A DNA stretch of 64,000 nucleotides from Zygnema cylindricum. Lineage: Eukaryota > Streptophyta > Zygnematophyceae > Zygnematales > Zygnemataceae. Under the pieces are notes generated by a model that worked only from the letters and a program-made list of their open reading frames with translations, was not told the origin of the DNA and ran no database searches. Location of the stretch: NCBI GenBank assembly GCA_037447655.1, contig JBBHKE010000183.1, forward strand, positions 1 to 64,000, in the 5' to 3' direction. This document shows positions 36,801-46,976 of the stretch, in pieces. The number at the start of each line of letters is the position of its first letter. Position 1 is the stretch's first letter. Made by a program: the position numbers and the translations under genes.

Positions 36801-39340
36801 TTTGTTTTACATTCGTAAATCTTAATTGCTAAGCATCGTCATTTTGCTATTGGTGTTTCCAATGTCTTATGGTCGAATCCTTAAAAATAGTATTTCGTTG
36901 AGGAAGGGGGAATATCAAATAGTTTTTCTTGTCTCTCACTCCCTTTTTTCTATGAGGTGACTTTGCTGAGAAAGGAAAGATATTAAATGATCTTTATTAT
37001 CTCGCTTCTTCTTTTTTTTGTTTTTTCTTAACAGCCCGGTTATGACTTCCGGGCAATTGATAAATTTTCCTTCGAAGGTCAAAAACTGGGACAAATATCT
37101 GTCTCTTTTAAGATTTCGGATTTCTCGGAAAACATTTTGCCTGCCGTTCTTCTTCTATTAAGTGGGGATGGAGGATATCGGAAAAATTTAGTGACTCCTC
37201 CTGGAAAAGGACTCGTTTTTGACAGTCTATTTCCAGGAAGTTTCTATTTGAGACCTGTTTTGAAAGAATATAGTTTTACCCCTCAAGCTTTGGCGATAGA
37301 TTTAAAAGGAGGAGAGACAAAAGAAGTAATATTTGAGGCTAAACGAGTGGCCTTCAGGTATGAAAACAAATGTTTTCAGAATTGTGGTTTTTTGGACAAT
37401 TTGAAGTTGGTAATTGAAGATTGAGCTGTTTTCACCGTTTTTTTTGTTTTTTTTTTCCTTGACAGTTAAAATGTGTTTGCGAGCTTCTGTTTGTCTGCTA
37501 ATATGTGAGAAGCTGTATATGTATACTTATGTTTTTGAAGATGAAAAAAGACACACTCCTCTGTGAGAACAAAAGCATCTCTGAGGACACATTAACCATT
37601 TGTCTGCATCTAATCCTGTCTTTTTCTTGAATTATTTTCAATTTCCTTCGAAATTTTCAGTGTTTTTGGTACAGTGGCTTCTTTAGGAGGGCAACCAGAG
37701 GAAGGAGTACACATAGAAGCTCAATCCCAAGAAGGAGGACTTTATGAGACCACAGAAACTGATAGCAATGGAAATTTTCGCGTACGAGGCTTGGTTCCGG
37801 ACACAAAATACAGTGTAGGAGTTGTATTGGAAAGTGGGTCTGAAGGAACTTCAAAAGTTGAGAGGGCATCTCCTCACTCGATGGAAATTAAGGTGAGGGG
37901 GGAAAGAACGGAACTTCATGGAATGCTTTTCAATCCAATAGAAAATTTTAAAATGCAGGCAACAGGAGGCATAGTTATGAAAAAAATTATCAAATAAAAG
38001 CGTACTAAGGTATTTTGGGAAAGTGGAGACAACCTTTTTGTACTTAAGCCAGGCTCTGAGTCAGTTTAACCGTGTTAAAGCGAGGATTTTTGTCTCCCAA
38101 CCCCCCTCCCGCTCCCCCTCCCCCTCCGCCTCTCGCTCACTTTACTCTTTTCATTAATCCTCTTTTTGCCATTTGTACCCCGATGCAGGTGAGCAATAAG
38201 GACGTTCAAGGGATAAACTTTGTCGTTTTTTATCAAGGTGAAGGGTTTGACGTTTACGGTTCCGTGGAGGGACCAGATTTTGACAAATGGCAACCACATA
38301 TTAGTGTGGAAGTTGCCCCTCTATCCAATCCTTCTCGTGTTGAAAAAGTGGTTCCTCTCCCTCTATCGGGATTTTTTGAAGTGAGAGGATTAGGTTTGGA
38401 AGAGTATATAGTTCGCCTGAAATTTGGTCTTCCTGCACATAGTCACATTTTTGAGTCGGAACCGGAGACCGTGGATTTGAGAAGCAACAAACGAGAGAAT
38501 ATCGTGCATGCTAGAACTTTACGGTTCCGTGCTGAAGAACGGAGGCCTGATCAGGTAAGAGAAACGCTAATTTTGAGTGGGTTTTCCCCCTCCCCCTCCC
38601 TCTCCCTCTCCCTCTCCCTCTCTCTCTCCCTCTCCCTATCGCTCAAATTCCGAATCCGGGGGAAACTCTAATATTTCAGCTTTTAGATCATCTCCAACTC
38701 AATCACATTCACCGTATTCCCAAAAACTCCACAAACCCTCGGAACAGAAAAATATCTTTTAATGCTCATTATTTTCTCGTAACGCTAATTCTTTTGATGA
38801 TTTACAATCATCCATGTCATTTGGGCCTTAAATAGAATTGCTAACACTAAAACAGTCGTCATTTTAAGTATTTCATTCATGGTGTATTGAAGTTGGTTGG
38901 TAGCTTTTTTTGTTTTCTGGGTGTAGGATTTGACTCCTACTGCGGTACTTCCAATTGTCCTAACCATTGTGGTAATCGCCCTTTTTGCTTCGCTTTCAAG
39001 GTACTCTCTCCCTTCCTCCCTCCCTCCCGCTCTCCCTCTCCCCTTCCTCTCAAAACTGTCTTCCTCTCTCTCATGTCTATGTCTATGTCTATGTCTATGT
39101 CTGTGTCTCCCATATCTATGTTTGTGTTTTTATGGTTATTTTTGTTTTCGTGATTGTGTTTGTGTGTCTGTGTATGTGTGCTAATGGGGTGTATTTATCA
39201 ACAGGTTGAAGGACGCCTACTTATGGCTGGTGGGAGGAGGAAACGGCAATGTTTCTGGGCCTAACGGAGGCGGTTGGTTGCCGGTACCGAAAAAGAAACC
39301 GGAGAATCAAAAACAGACTCAAAGAAAACGTACTTATTAA
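21898..39340 (+). CDS. NOMO (Nodal modulator) homologue, ER membrane protein
   Basis: Twenty-four exons: 21898-22035, 24803-24868, 25311-25397, 25716-25772, 26473-26537, 27381-27571, 27815-27876, 28335-28418, 28782-29060, 29244-29351, 29983-30255, 31652-31783, 32478-32654, 33086-33292, 33787-33900, 34349-34653, 34986-35249, 35789-35987, 36266-36514, 37035-37357, 37661-37892, 38189-38554, 38927-39000, 39205-39340. All phases close, giving about 1,395 residues. Residues 1-33 are a signal peptide; the lumenal part is a chain of carboxypeptidase-regulatory-like beta-sandwich domains (SLSGRVLGAPGG, DLQGSVLAQGNPVLGVQIFL, SVGGRVLDSKGVGIGGVKIL, ALTHGPENVKPQ). A single membrane span lies at about 1332-1350, then a Lys/Arg-rich cytosolic tail ending KRTY. 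In animals NOMO partners nicalin and TMEM147 at the ER translocon. It is longer than typical plant members (about 1,200) because of an acidic insert. AATAAA at 39450. Confidence 0.93.
22659..22850. mobile_element. MITE, subfamily B, in NOMO intron 1
   Basis: Right end AATAACGATTCACGGTGCAC. The interior carries TTCTTAACGCCAATTCTTTG, CACGTCATTTGGAACCGAAT and GAATTAACAGCACTAATATA, phrases shared with the elements at 44398 and 30819. The left end near TACATTGG is degraded. Confidence 0.55.
23398..23500. repeat. Degenerate ATAACCAGT-type short tandem repeat in NOMO intron 1
   Basis: Nine-base words such as ATAACCAGT, ACAACCTGT, ATAACCAAT and ATAACTAGT follow each other for about 100 bases. Non-coding. 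Confidence 0.75.
24930..25115. repeat. About 120-bp imperfect tandem duplication in NOMO intron 2
   Basis: TTTGTCAAGCATCTTTATCA and TTTGTCAGGCATCTTTATCA lie about 120 bases apart, each followed by GTTAA, a CACTTT/CGCTTT block, AACACAC/AACACCC and a GTCTTTTTT run. Confidence 0.7.
26059..26238. mobile_element. MITE-like remnant in NOMO intron 4
   Basis: Right end ATTAGTGTCATTAATGCTAT followed by CACGGTGTA. The left part has TTTTAGTGTTATTGATTCTA. The TIRs are diverged and the left boundary is uncertain. Confidence 0.5.
27069..27250. mobile_element. MITE, subfamily C, in NOMO intron 5
   Basis: GCGTTAACACTTGATTAGAA at the left and AACTCTAATATCGATGGGTG at the right, with an internal ATGGTTTTGGGTCAAAAAGA. 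These phrases recur in the element at 58268-58459 (TATGATTTGGGGTCAAGAAA). Confidence 0.55.
30819..31006. mobile_element. MITE, subfamily B, in NOMO intron 11
   Basis: Left end TACACCATGAATTGCTATTG, right end CAATAGCGATTCACACTATA. The interior has TTCTTCACGCCAATTGCTTT and CACGTCATTTGGATTTGAAA. The two ends are clearly inverse to each other with a few mismatches. Confidence 0.7.
31333..31510. mobile_element. MITE, subfamily C, in NOMO intron 11
   Basis: Left end CACACCGTGAATCGCTAGTA, right end GATTAACTCTAATAGAGATG followed by AACGGTGTA. It has the ACTAAATTATGTTTCGTGGG segment that also appears, slightly changed, at about 58,325. Confidence 0.7.
34986..35987 (+). other. Acidic insert of NOMO encoded by exons 17 and 18
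   Basis: Exons 17 (34986-35249) and 18 (35789-35987) encode about 154 residues placed between the HWAKFGERLVFRPRHNG block and the LFYPREIY block, which are nearly adjacent in the plant NOMO proteins I know. The insert begins with five or more glutamines, is rich in Glu/Asp/Thr/Ser (for example EALEATETETENREAVVEEQ), and looks disordered. Phases 2-2 and 2-0 fit the flanking exons, so it belongs to the frame. No known domain recognised. Confidence 0.7.
38757..38886. mobile_element. MITE, subfamily B, truncated, in NOMO intron 22
   Basis: Internal CGTAACGCTAATTCTTTTGA and CATGTCATTTGGGCC and a right end TTCATTCATGGTGTA match the elements at 30819 and 44398. The left part is missing or unrecognisable. 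Confidence 0.5.
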
Positions 39341-40595
39341 ATTTGTAGGATAGTGGTAGGAGGGAAGATGGGATAAAATATGCGAGAAAAATTGAGTGCT
39401 GAATTTGAGCGACAACAATTTTGCGTAGAAATTTATAGAATAGCATTCGAATAAAAAAAATTATTGAAATGTATTTTCAATTTGAAATCAAACCTGTGAA
39501 CTTTGCGGATTTTAGGTTAGAATAATGTCAATGGAAATGAGGATTAGAGGAAAGAGATTTTCTGTGTTTTTTATTCTGCTGTCAATGTATCTGGTTCATT
39601 TTTATTTTTATTTTTTTTGCCTCCAGTATCTTGCCTAGCAACTTGTTTAAAAGTGAAAAAAAATGTACTAAATATTTGAAGCAAAAAGCGCAGTTTTGAT
39701 TCCATGTCCGTTTGGTTCGGTTACTTTTGATGTCTACTTGTGGAAATATGAATATTTTACATGATACCATGAACTAGCTTCCAAGATCGGCTTCCATTTT
39801 ATTTTTTGTTCTGACACTTTCTGGAGTTTCTATGTTTTTTCTCAATGTTTCTCTTGAACAAGTTCCAGAGGTATTATATGCTATTCGTACATTTTACTGT
39901 ATTATATGCGTATAGTATGGGTAAACCACATATAGCATTTCCAATTGATTTTGCTCATTTGAGCTATGGTGAGTACTGGTTGACAAAAGTACTGCAATGG
40001 ATTCAAAATCAAGTTAAAAAAATGTTTTAAATACAAAATTTCGATCACAGACTGATTTGAAAACATATCATACAGAATCGTGTGTACTTTGTGTTGGAAT
40101 CATGCTGAAGGCTCAATCAACGAAATAACCACCACTTAGGCTAAGTGAAGAAGACATCTCTACAAGCCACGTCACACGGCCCATCGTTATGAGAGTCAGT
40201 AACACTAAGTCAGTCGTGACTTATTTTGGCTGAAAAAATCAGAAAAATAGAGTTAGCAACACTCTTTTAAGGGTGCGGACTACAATCTGAGACGTCTCTT
40301 TGCACTAAATTATTATTATTTATATCATAATTTGATTTATTTAATTTCGCATTAACACTAATAAATCCTTAGCCTTAATAACAATGGGCAGCGTAGAGGA
40401 GAGACGATGCAGGAACAAAAAGGTCAACCGATGGTTACTTGACTGTGATGGAAGCATCAACTGGTACAAGAAAAATTGCAGTGTATAAGACAAAGAGGAA
40501 AGAGATATGAAGAAGGAGAAGACTTAATGTATGCTAATAGGGATTCAGCCGTACAAATTGGGATTCTACATGGTTCGCAAGGACTTTGTCCGAAC
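39341..40595. other. Intergenic region between NOMO and the GT92 duplication
   Basis: The 3' flank of NOMO with AATAAA at 39450-39455, then AT-rich sequence without a recognisable gene. A MITE lies at 40172-40395. The first exon of the GT92 gene would be expected here or further inside the duplicated block, but none was convincing. Confidence 0.55.
40172..40395. mobile_element. MITE, subfamily D
   Basis: Left TCACACGGCCCATCGTTATG, right CTTAATAACAATGGGCAGCG plus TA. Inside are CACTAAGTCAGTCGTGACTT and GACTACAATCTGAGACGTCT, the inverse of the interior of the copy at 14616-14822. Confidence 0.6.
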
Positions 40596-40656
40596 TCCGA
40601 AGTCAAACATTTCGTATTGCTTCGCACTGAATCCAAGTGGGAGTGTTGAAATCATA

Positions 40657-41135
40657 GTTGTTCAAACCGTATTGTAATCACGATTCAAACGCGCGAATTA
40701 TAAGTAACGCATTGAACGATTTGAAAAAATCGTTATCCGTACTATTTCGTACATGTAAAAATTTCCCTTACGATCGTACAGAATTCCAACTTACCGCGCG
40801 CAATGGTGCAACACTGCGACGTCTCTTTTCGTAAAAGTCCGTACATTCTCGGTAAAATTCCGTACATTTCTGTTCAATTCCTTACATATCCCGTAAAGTT
40901 TCTGTACAGTTTACCGGACAGAAAGTACTAAGAAGTGCAACGTATCTTTTCGTCAAAGTCCGTACATTTATGGAAAAAAAACCGTACATTTCCGGTAAAA
41001 TACCGTACGTTTCCGTAAATTTCCCGTTCAGTTTACTGGACAGGAAGTACTCCGCGTTTTTTTGCGATTTTTTCAAAAGTCACGAATTATACGTAGAAAT
41101 CGGAAAAAATGAAAAAATTGCACGATTTGAACAAC
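40657..41135 (-). mobile_element. GTTGTTCAAA-ended, GTACGG-rich element (copy A)
   Basis: Left end GTTGTTCAAACCGTATTG, right end GCACGATTTGAACAAC (its inverse). About 480 bp. The interior has two diverged units of about 125 bp, each with TCTTTTCG..AAAGTCCGTACATT and ending GGACAGAAAGTACT or GGACAGGAAGTACT. The same sequence occurs inverted at about 1022-1400. No coding capacity. Confidence 0.75.
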
Positions 41136-41439
41136 AGCGGTTGAAATTTACTTCTTCAAGTGCTACTTAATACGGATACGAATGGGCATTCCGTTCATGA
41201 TGTTCAGTTCCTCCACGTCACATAAAACTGATTATCAGCGAACAGGAATCACGGAGATGAATCATCTAGATTAAGAAGGACCGTCCGATTTGTGTCACGT
41301 CGCTAGAGGCTATAGGTTGTGGTCCATGTTAGCGCTCATTGGATGGTCACGTGACTACGAGTCACATGAAAGTCTGCGTCAGTATAAAGTGAGGGGAAGA
41401 ATTATCATTGCAGTTGACCATTTTAGAAGTCTGGCAGAG

Positions 41440-41640
41440 TACACCGTGAATCGCTTATAGTTTAAAACATCTTTTCTCCGTACACACGTGTCGGATTTAT
41501 GATCGGAGACCACCAATCGGGAGGTGAAAACATTGTCTTTCAAGCGGAACCGTCGGATTTTCAATCCGACAAGTGTGCACAGAGAAAAGATGTTTTAAGC
41601 GGCCAAAAAAACTTGAACACTAAAAGCGATACATGGTGTA
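41440..41640. mobile_element. MITE, subfamily A (copy A)
   Basis: Left TACACCGTGAATCGCTTATA, right TAAAAGCGATACATGGTGTA. Inner inverted parts TTAAAACATCTTTTCTCCGT and AGAGAAAAGATGTTTTAAGC. About 201 bp, a sister of the element at 13559-13779. Confidence 0.85.
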
Positions 41641-42113
41641 CTGTACTGTAGTCATCAGAGTAGTCATCAAGTTGAGAAGCAGAGCCATCTTTGAGTTGGA
41701 GCTGTAACACTTTTTTGAATATTTGCTGATCATTTTCGTTAAGGACGAAATAGATGGAGTAATTAGGTCTTTTCAAGTTTTTGAAGAAGATGAGGAAACA
41801 TATTTTGGCGGGATTTTTGGTGAGGGAGAGGGAGAGGAGGAGGGGGACAAGGGAGGGGGAGGGGGAGGGAGAGAATGAGGAGGATGGTGAGAGGTAGAGA
41901 GATATATTTTATGGGAATCAATGGTGGCGGTAAATATGTTTCACTTTCATTCCTTTCAATCAATTGAAGTTTCTGTTTTTTTATTTTCATTTCTTTTCTC
42001 TTCTTACAATTCCTTCTACTTTTATTTGTTTTATTCCATTCCTTTCATTGTGTATTCATTTTTTTTATTATTATTATTTATTACATGTATGTATATATAT
42101 TTGGTAATTGCAG

Positions 42114-42155
42114 GTGGCTCTTTTTGCTACAGGCGTCGGACTACCTGCTGTGAAG
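42114..42155 (+). other. Possible GT92 microexon (copy A), uncertain
   Basis: After TTGGTAATTGCAG a less AT-rich stretch reads VALFATGVGLPAVK in phase 0 and could end at AAG|GTGGAA, then join the next exon in phase. An identical candidate lies at 49740-49781 in copy B. The donor is weak and there is no family match, so this is only a suggestion for the missing upstream coding part. Confidence 0.2.
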
Positions 42156-42170
42156 GTGGAATTCTTGTCA

Positions 42171-43440
42171 CAGCATTTACCGTAAATAGTGTGGATTTTC
42201 TTAGCAAGTCCATTGTTGAGTTAATAACTTTTACTTTTGGTCACAACATTTATCATGAATAGTGTGAATTTGTTAGCAAGCTGGTTGAGTTGGTAACTTT
42301 TAATTGTAGTGGCAGCATTTACCATAAATAGTGTGGATGTTGATAGCAAATTGATCATTTAGTAACTTTTATTCAGAGCATTGACCATGCTGATTGAGTT
42401 GGTAACTTTCACTTTGAATGACAACATTTACCATAAATAAGTTGATCATTGAGATAGTAACTTTTATTTTATTCACAGCTTTTACAGAAATACTCTGGAT
42501 TTTGTCAGCAAGTTGATCATTTGAATTACTAGCTTTTAGTTTTTGTCACAGCGTTTACCATAAATAGTGTCTATTTTGTTAGCAAGTTGGTCATTAGTAA
42601 CTTTTACTTTTAGTCACAGCATTTATCATAGATGTTCTGATGTTGATGACAAGTTGATCACTGGGTTATGAACTCTCGCTTTTGGTCACAACATTCACAT
42701 GAACACTATGAATTTTGTTAGCAGGTTGTTCTTGAGTTAGTAACCTCTACTTTTCATCGCAAAAAATAGTGCTCATATTGTTAGCAAACTGATTCTTGAG
42801 TTAGTGGCTATTACTTTTGGTCACTGCATTATTCTAGATATATTGTGGACTTCGTTAGCAGGTTGTTCAACTTGCTAACAAAGTCCACAATATATCTGGT
42901 TTAATGCTTGTGACGAAAAGTAACAGCTTCTAACTCAACAATCAGCTTGCTTGTCCGCATTATATCAAATATGTTGTGACAAATTCGACAAAATTCACAC
43001 TTTTAAAGTAAATGCTACAAATAATAGTAAATTTTTTTAACTCAAAGATCAGCTTCTTGACAAATATTTATGGTAAATGGTGTGAAAAAACGTAAAAGTT
43101 ACTCACTCAATAGACAACTTGCTATCAAAATCCACTGCATTTAGGTCAATCCAGTGAACAAAAATATTATTAACCTAGTGATCTAATTTGCAATTAAAAT
43201 GCACCTATTTATGGTACATACTGTAAATAAAGTAAAAGTTGTTACCTCAATGATCAACTTGCTACTAAATTATGTACTGGCAAATGTTGTGGCCGAAGTT
43301 AAAATTTATTAACGCAATGATAAACTTGCTAACAAAGCTGAGTTTGTAACTTCTACTGTCGGTCATAGCCTTTACAATGAAAGGTGTAGATTGTGTTGAT
43401 AAGTTGATCAATGGCTTTACTTTTTGATCACAGTATTGAC
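42171..43440. repeat. About 70-bp minisatellite arranged as an inverted repeat (copy A)
   Basis: Units of about 70 bases (consensus words CAGCATTTACCATAAATAGT, TTAGCAAGTTGATCATTGAG, TAACTTTTACTTTTGGTCA) run forward from 42171 to about 42865, then appear in inverted orientation to about 43440. At the turn, 42836-42865 and 42868-42897 form a hairpin with a two-base loop and about 28 of 30 positions paired. Non-coding, in the intron before exon A1. Confidence 0.88.
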
Positions 43441-43844
43441 CATAAAAAAACAAAAAAGCATCTGTTGAAATTAATCTTGCAATTTAGAATTTTATAATTC
43501 ACACTAATTTCGATTAGACATTTTTTTCTTTAATATAGGTGATAAAAATAGGATGACATTCTTAAATAATAATTGTAATAATAAATAATTTTACAAATTA
43601 ATTAAGTACTACGGTGCAAAGATTTTCACTCGAAAGTTTTTATTTCCAAAATTCTATAGCTCAATTGATGTGTAAAAGCATCCGATTATATTTATGAGCG
43701 CTAAAACATAGATTTTTGATTGAAATTTGTCTTCAACAAGGTTTGGTCTTTATTGTGGTCTTCATGTTCAATTCTTAATATTAATTGTTAATCATCATTT
43801 TTTTATTTCTTCACACTAATTGCTGGTTATGATTTTTTTTTCAG

Positions 43845-43954
43845 GCGTCTTCCGAAGAAATTTTTGAACACGAATGGATTGTGAAAAATGAATCGTCGCC
43901 TTGGGAACAACACACATTTAAACCTCATGGAAATCATACTTATGTTCAATTCAG
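43845..43954 (+). pseudogene. Duplicate GT92 exon A1
   Basis: Encodes ASSEEIFEHEWIVKN then SSPWEQHTFKPHGNHTYVQF, between a TTTTTTTTCAG acceptor and a CAG|GTACAT donor. It differs from exon B1 (51361-51470) at three positions, two of them silent and one giving Ser instead of Thr. The frame is intact, so it may still be spliced. Labelled a duplicate because the rest of the gene follows copy B. Confidence 0.7.
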
Positions 43955-44397
43955 GTACATTTTTCTTTAGGGTTCTTGCGCTTTTTTTAGGATTTTTTTT
44001 TGAGTTTTTTAGAGCTTTTTTTTTTCGGATAAACTTTTTCTGTAGATCCAAATCAATCTTCTTCTAATTGTTTCACCCTTTTTTTCCGCACATTTTAACC
44101 CTTATTTTTTACCTCTTTTTTAGACCCCTTAAAGATTTTTCTCTGAACCCTCAATCAACCCCCAGTTTAAAGCTCGTTGTAACTGTATTTTAATGTTTAA
44201 ATTCTCATTTTAACTCTTTTTTTGTTTTTCGAAGTAAGTTTCCATCCAATGTGCCATTAATTGACTCAAACATTTTATTCTATTTTTTAGTCCACATGTT
44301 TGAAAAAAGAATGGAGGGGTGGGGGAAGGGAGCCGATTTGGACAAGTATTTGGGATTTAGGAATTAAAGGGGTAAAAAGGACATATTCTAGGAAAAG

Positions 44398-44741
44398 TAC
44401 ACCATGTATAATTATTAGGGTCAATGACACTATATCGATCCCTCTAAATTTCACCCTTCGAACCTAGAATAGAATCAAGAACACTAGTAAGCCTAAATAA
44501 TTTCAATAACTTGTTTTTTTTTTCTTAACGCTAACTATTTAAACGTTTGGGAATCACCCACGCCATTTGGAATCGAATTAGAATTAATAATAACACTAGT
44601 ATAATCGCCACGTTAATAATTTCCTGAATTAATAACACTACTATAATCCCTTCGCTAATAATTTTGAATCAATAACACTGATATAATCCCACACTAACAA
44701 TTTCTAAAAATTTCTTTACTTTAATACCGATGTACCGTGTA
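44398..44741. mobile_element. MITE, subfamily B, long form (copy A)
   Basis: Left TACACCATGTATAATTATTA, right TTAATACCGATGTACCGTGT plus A. The interior has CTTAACGCTAACTATTTAAA, CGCCATTTGGAATCGAATTA and three diverged AACACTAGTATAATC-like words. About 344 bp. The equivalent in copy B is 51918-52268. Confidence 0.7.
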
Positions 44742-45048
44742 GTATTTGTACAATCATTGTTTTATGGAAAAAAGATGCAATGAAGTATAACGCTGTCATC
44801 ATTTTTTACTTTTTGCTTTTGTTTTGCTTGTTGTCTTCGCTATTTTTTTATTCTTTCTTCATGATGTTGTTTTCCAGTTTTTTTTTTTGGCATTTTTTTA
44901 CCTTCTTCACAATGGGAAAATATCGTTTTCCCCATTTTCCTTTTTCAGACTGGTTTTTTTCCCTATTTTTTTTTTTTTTTTTTTTTAGCGGTGCTGTGAT
45001 CAAGTCGCAACAATTTTTTTTTGTGCATCTTTTTTCCTTTTTTTTTAG

Positions 45049-45223
45049 TGGTTATCGCATTGCAAAAGACAAATTTGCGGCTCCGGGATTGTCGCGGGTC
45101 TTGTCGCGAGAAAATTACGAAAACAAAACTTGCTATTGGTATGGGCGGAAAGGACAAAATATTTTTGGACTTATTGAAGTTGCGTACGAGGCCCCCGCAA
45201 TCCATACCATGGGTTTAGGCAAG
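45049..45223 (+). pseudogene. Duplicate GT92 exon A2
   Basis: Encodes GYRIAKDKFAAPGLSRVLSR through VAYEAPAIHTMGLGK. As far as I can read, it is identical to exon B2 (52566-52740) over all 175 bases. Acceptor TTTTTTTTAG, donor AAG|GTATTT. Together with A1 it adds 95 codons, phase 0 to phase 0. Confidence 0.7.
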
Positions 45224-45785
45224 GTATTTTTACTTTTTACGGTTTTTCTTTTTTGGTTATTGTATTATTTATTTATTTGTTATATACTAAAGAGACAACA
45301 AATAATAATAATGATAAGCGGGTGGGAAGGGGGGAGAGACTGGTTAAAAACAAAAAAAAAAAAAATGAAAATCCAGAAAAAGGAAGCTTTGTAGTTTTAC
45401 AAAATGAAACCTTGAAAGAAAAAACACTCGCAAAAAAACAAAAAACAAAAAAAAAAAAAAAACAAAAAACAGAAATAAAAAATCAAAAACCATAAAACAG
45501 AAAAAAGAAAACAGAAAACGAAAATCAGAAATCAGAAAGAGGAAAAAAAAATCAGAAAATAGAAAATAGAAAACAAAACATAAAACAGTAAACAGGAACC
45601 AGAAAACAGAAAACAGAAGCCTGCCACAAACAATAAGTGAATATGGGGTTAGAAATGATTTGATAAAAGGTAAACGCTTGTACGTGCCATATACACCCCC
45701 GTAAAGTGTTTTACAAACTTTGTTTTAGTCCTCGGAAAAAGTAAACGCTCTCCGTTGACATAACAATCCGCAATCATCTAGTTGA

Positions 45786-46160
45786 CTACTCACACGCAAT
45801 AAATCTTTGTGGATACGTGTTGAATTTTTCGCCTCGATACCGAACGCCCTTGTAGTCTCCACGTGGCAGGTCCACATCTCCATTTAAAGCTCCTTTTTCG
45901 AGGGGCTCTACATCTCTGATTAAAGCTCTTCCTTCGAGGGGCTCCACATTCGATGTATCTTCAGTTGGTAAATCAAGTTCTTGAGTCTTGCTCCTCCCTA
46001 TTTTGTCAAAAACCGGAGATGGAGAAATTTTAGGCCTAAGGGTGCTTTTTGTTGAATATTTTGCGAACATTGTATTGATGGGCCACATATATTCAGAAAA
46101 CAACCAACAATTGCAGACAAGAAAGGATATGAAGAAAAGAAAACTGAATGTAGAAGGCAA
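45786..46160 (-). CDS. Candidate first exon of an unknown type II membrane or secreted protein
   Basis: On the - strand an open frame starts MPSTFSFLFFISFLVCNCWL, a hydrophobic segment suited to a signal anchor, followed by a polar, Pro/Asp/Glu-rich stem with an internal repeat (NVEPLEGRALIRDV, then DVEPLEKGALNGDV). A TATATATATA box at 46211-46220 lies about 50 bases upstream in - strand sense, and a strong GTGAGT donor occurs just before the stop, so the frame may be a spliced first exon. No downstream exons were recognised on the - strand. It sits between the two GT92 segments; a detached, inverted anchor exon of that gene is conceivable, but the donor phase does not match exon A1/B1. Unproven. 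Confidence 0.35.
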   Translation of the reverse strand: MPSTFSFLFFISFLVCNCWLFSEYMWPINTMFAKYSTKSTLRPKISPSPVFDKIGRSKTQELDLPTEDTSNVEPLEGRALIRDVEPLEKGALNGDVDLPRGDYKGVRYRGEKFNTYPQRFIACE

Positions 46161-46976
46161 GTTAAATGGAGAAGCTGATGAGATATTGCCATGGTTGAGT
46201 TGAGGAGATTTATATATATAACAATGAAAGACGAGGTGGTGGGAAAAAAAAGAGGGAAACCTTTTCCCGAAATTTTGGTGTACAGAATTAAAAATTTAAA
46301 ATTGTGTTACAAATTCTCAAAAATATTAAAACCAAATAATGAGCGAGAATGTTTGAAATTTTGGGTCAGTTTCAGGTGAAAGATGTTACCGTGCAATTTT
46401 CATCGCTGACTCATGGGAGCGGCTAGGGCCTATTGAATGTACGGTTCGTTTTTGGAACAACCACAAATAGGACATACGATTATTGTGACGTTATCATCTC
46501 GTTTTTATAGCCATATCATTTACGTGGATTTGAAATTGGCCACGTGTAATTTTGGGCGACCAATCGTATTACGCGTTGGACGAGCTGGTTGATATTTTGG
46601 TACATTTGTCACTTTATTAGAGTTAACATTAACTGTAATACATGCTAACTTTTACGCTAATATCGGTTACTGTTTCACAAGATGTTTTTGAATGCAACCT
46701 TATTTGAATTAAGACACATTTTACTATCATTTAACTCTAATATATCCTCTAAGATGCGACATATTAAAGTTAATGGTCATTATTAATGTAAACATGTAAC
46801 ATTACAACGGACAACCAACCTCTGTTTTTGATAAAACAGTGTTGCGTAGTTGTAGAAGCAATTTGACCTAAAAAAAATGTAACTGTTAAAAATAATAACG
46901 CTTTATGGTATACAGCTGACGTTTAACGGCCAAAAAACACTTTGACACGTACAGAGGTCCAAAATGAGCGACGGCG

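Larger units (their letters stand above)
40596..45440. repeat. Segmental duplication, copy A (about 4.8 kb)
   Basis: From ACATTTCGTATTGCTTCGCA near 40,600 to the A-tract after AAGAAAAAACACTCGC near 45,430, this block matches copy B (48,195-52,960) in the same order and orientation with only scattered differences. Indels include an 11-base gap near 41,330, 118 bases present at 43314-43431 but absent from B, and T-tract length changes. It contains a GTTGTTCAAA element, two MITEs, an inverted minisatellite and two GT92 exons. The right breakpoint falls in poly-A sequence. Confidence 0.95.

Noticed and set aside
42171-43440. CRISPR-like array
   Set aside because: Units are diverged, contiguous without unique spacers, half are inverted, and the host is a eukaryote.
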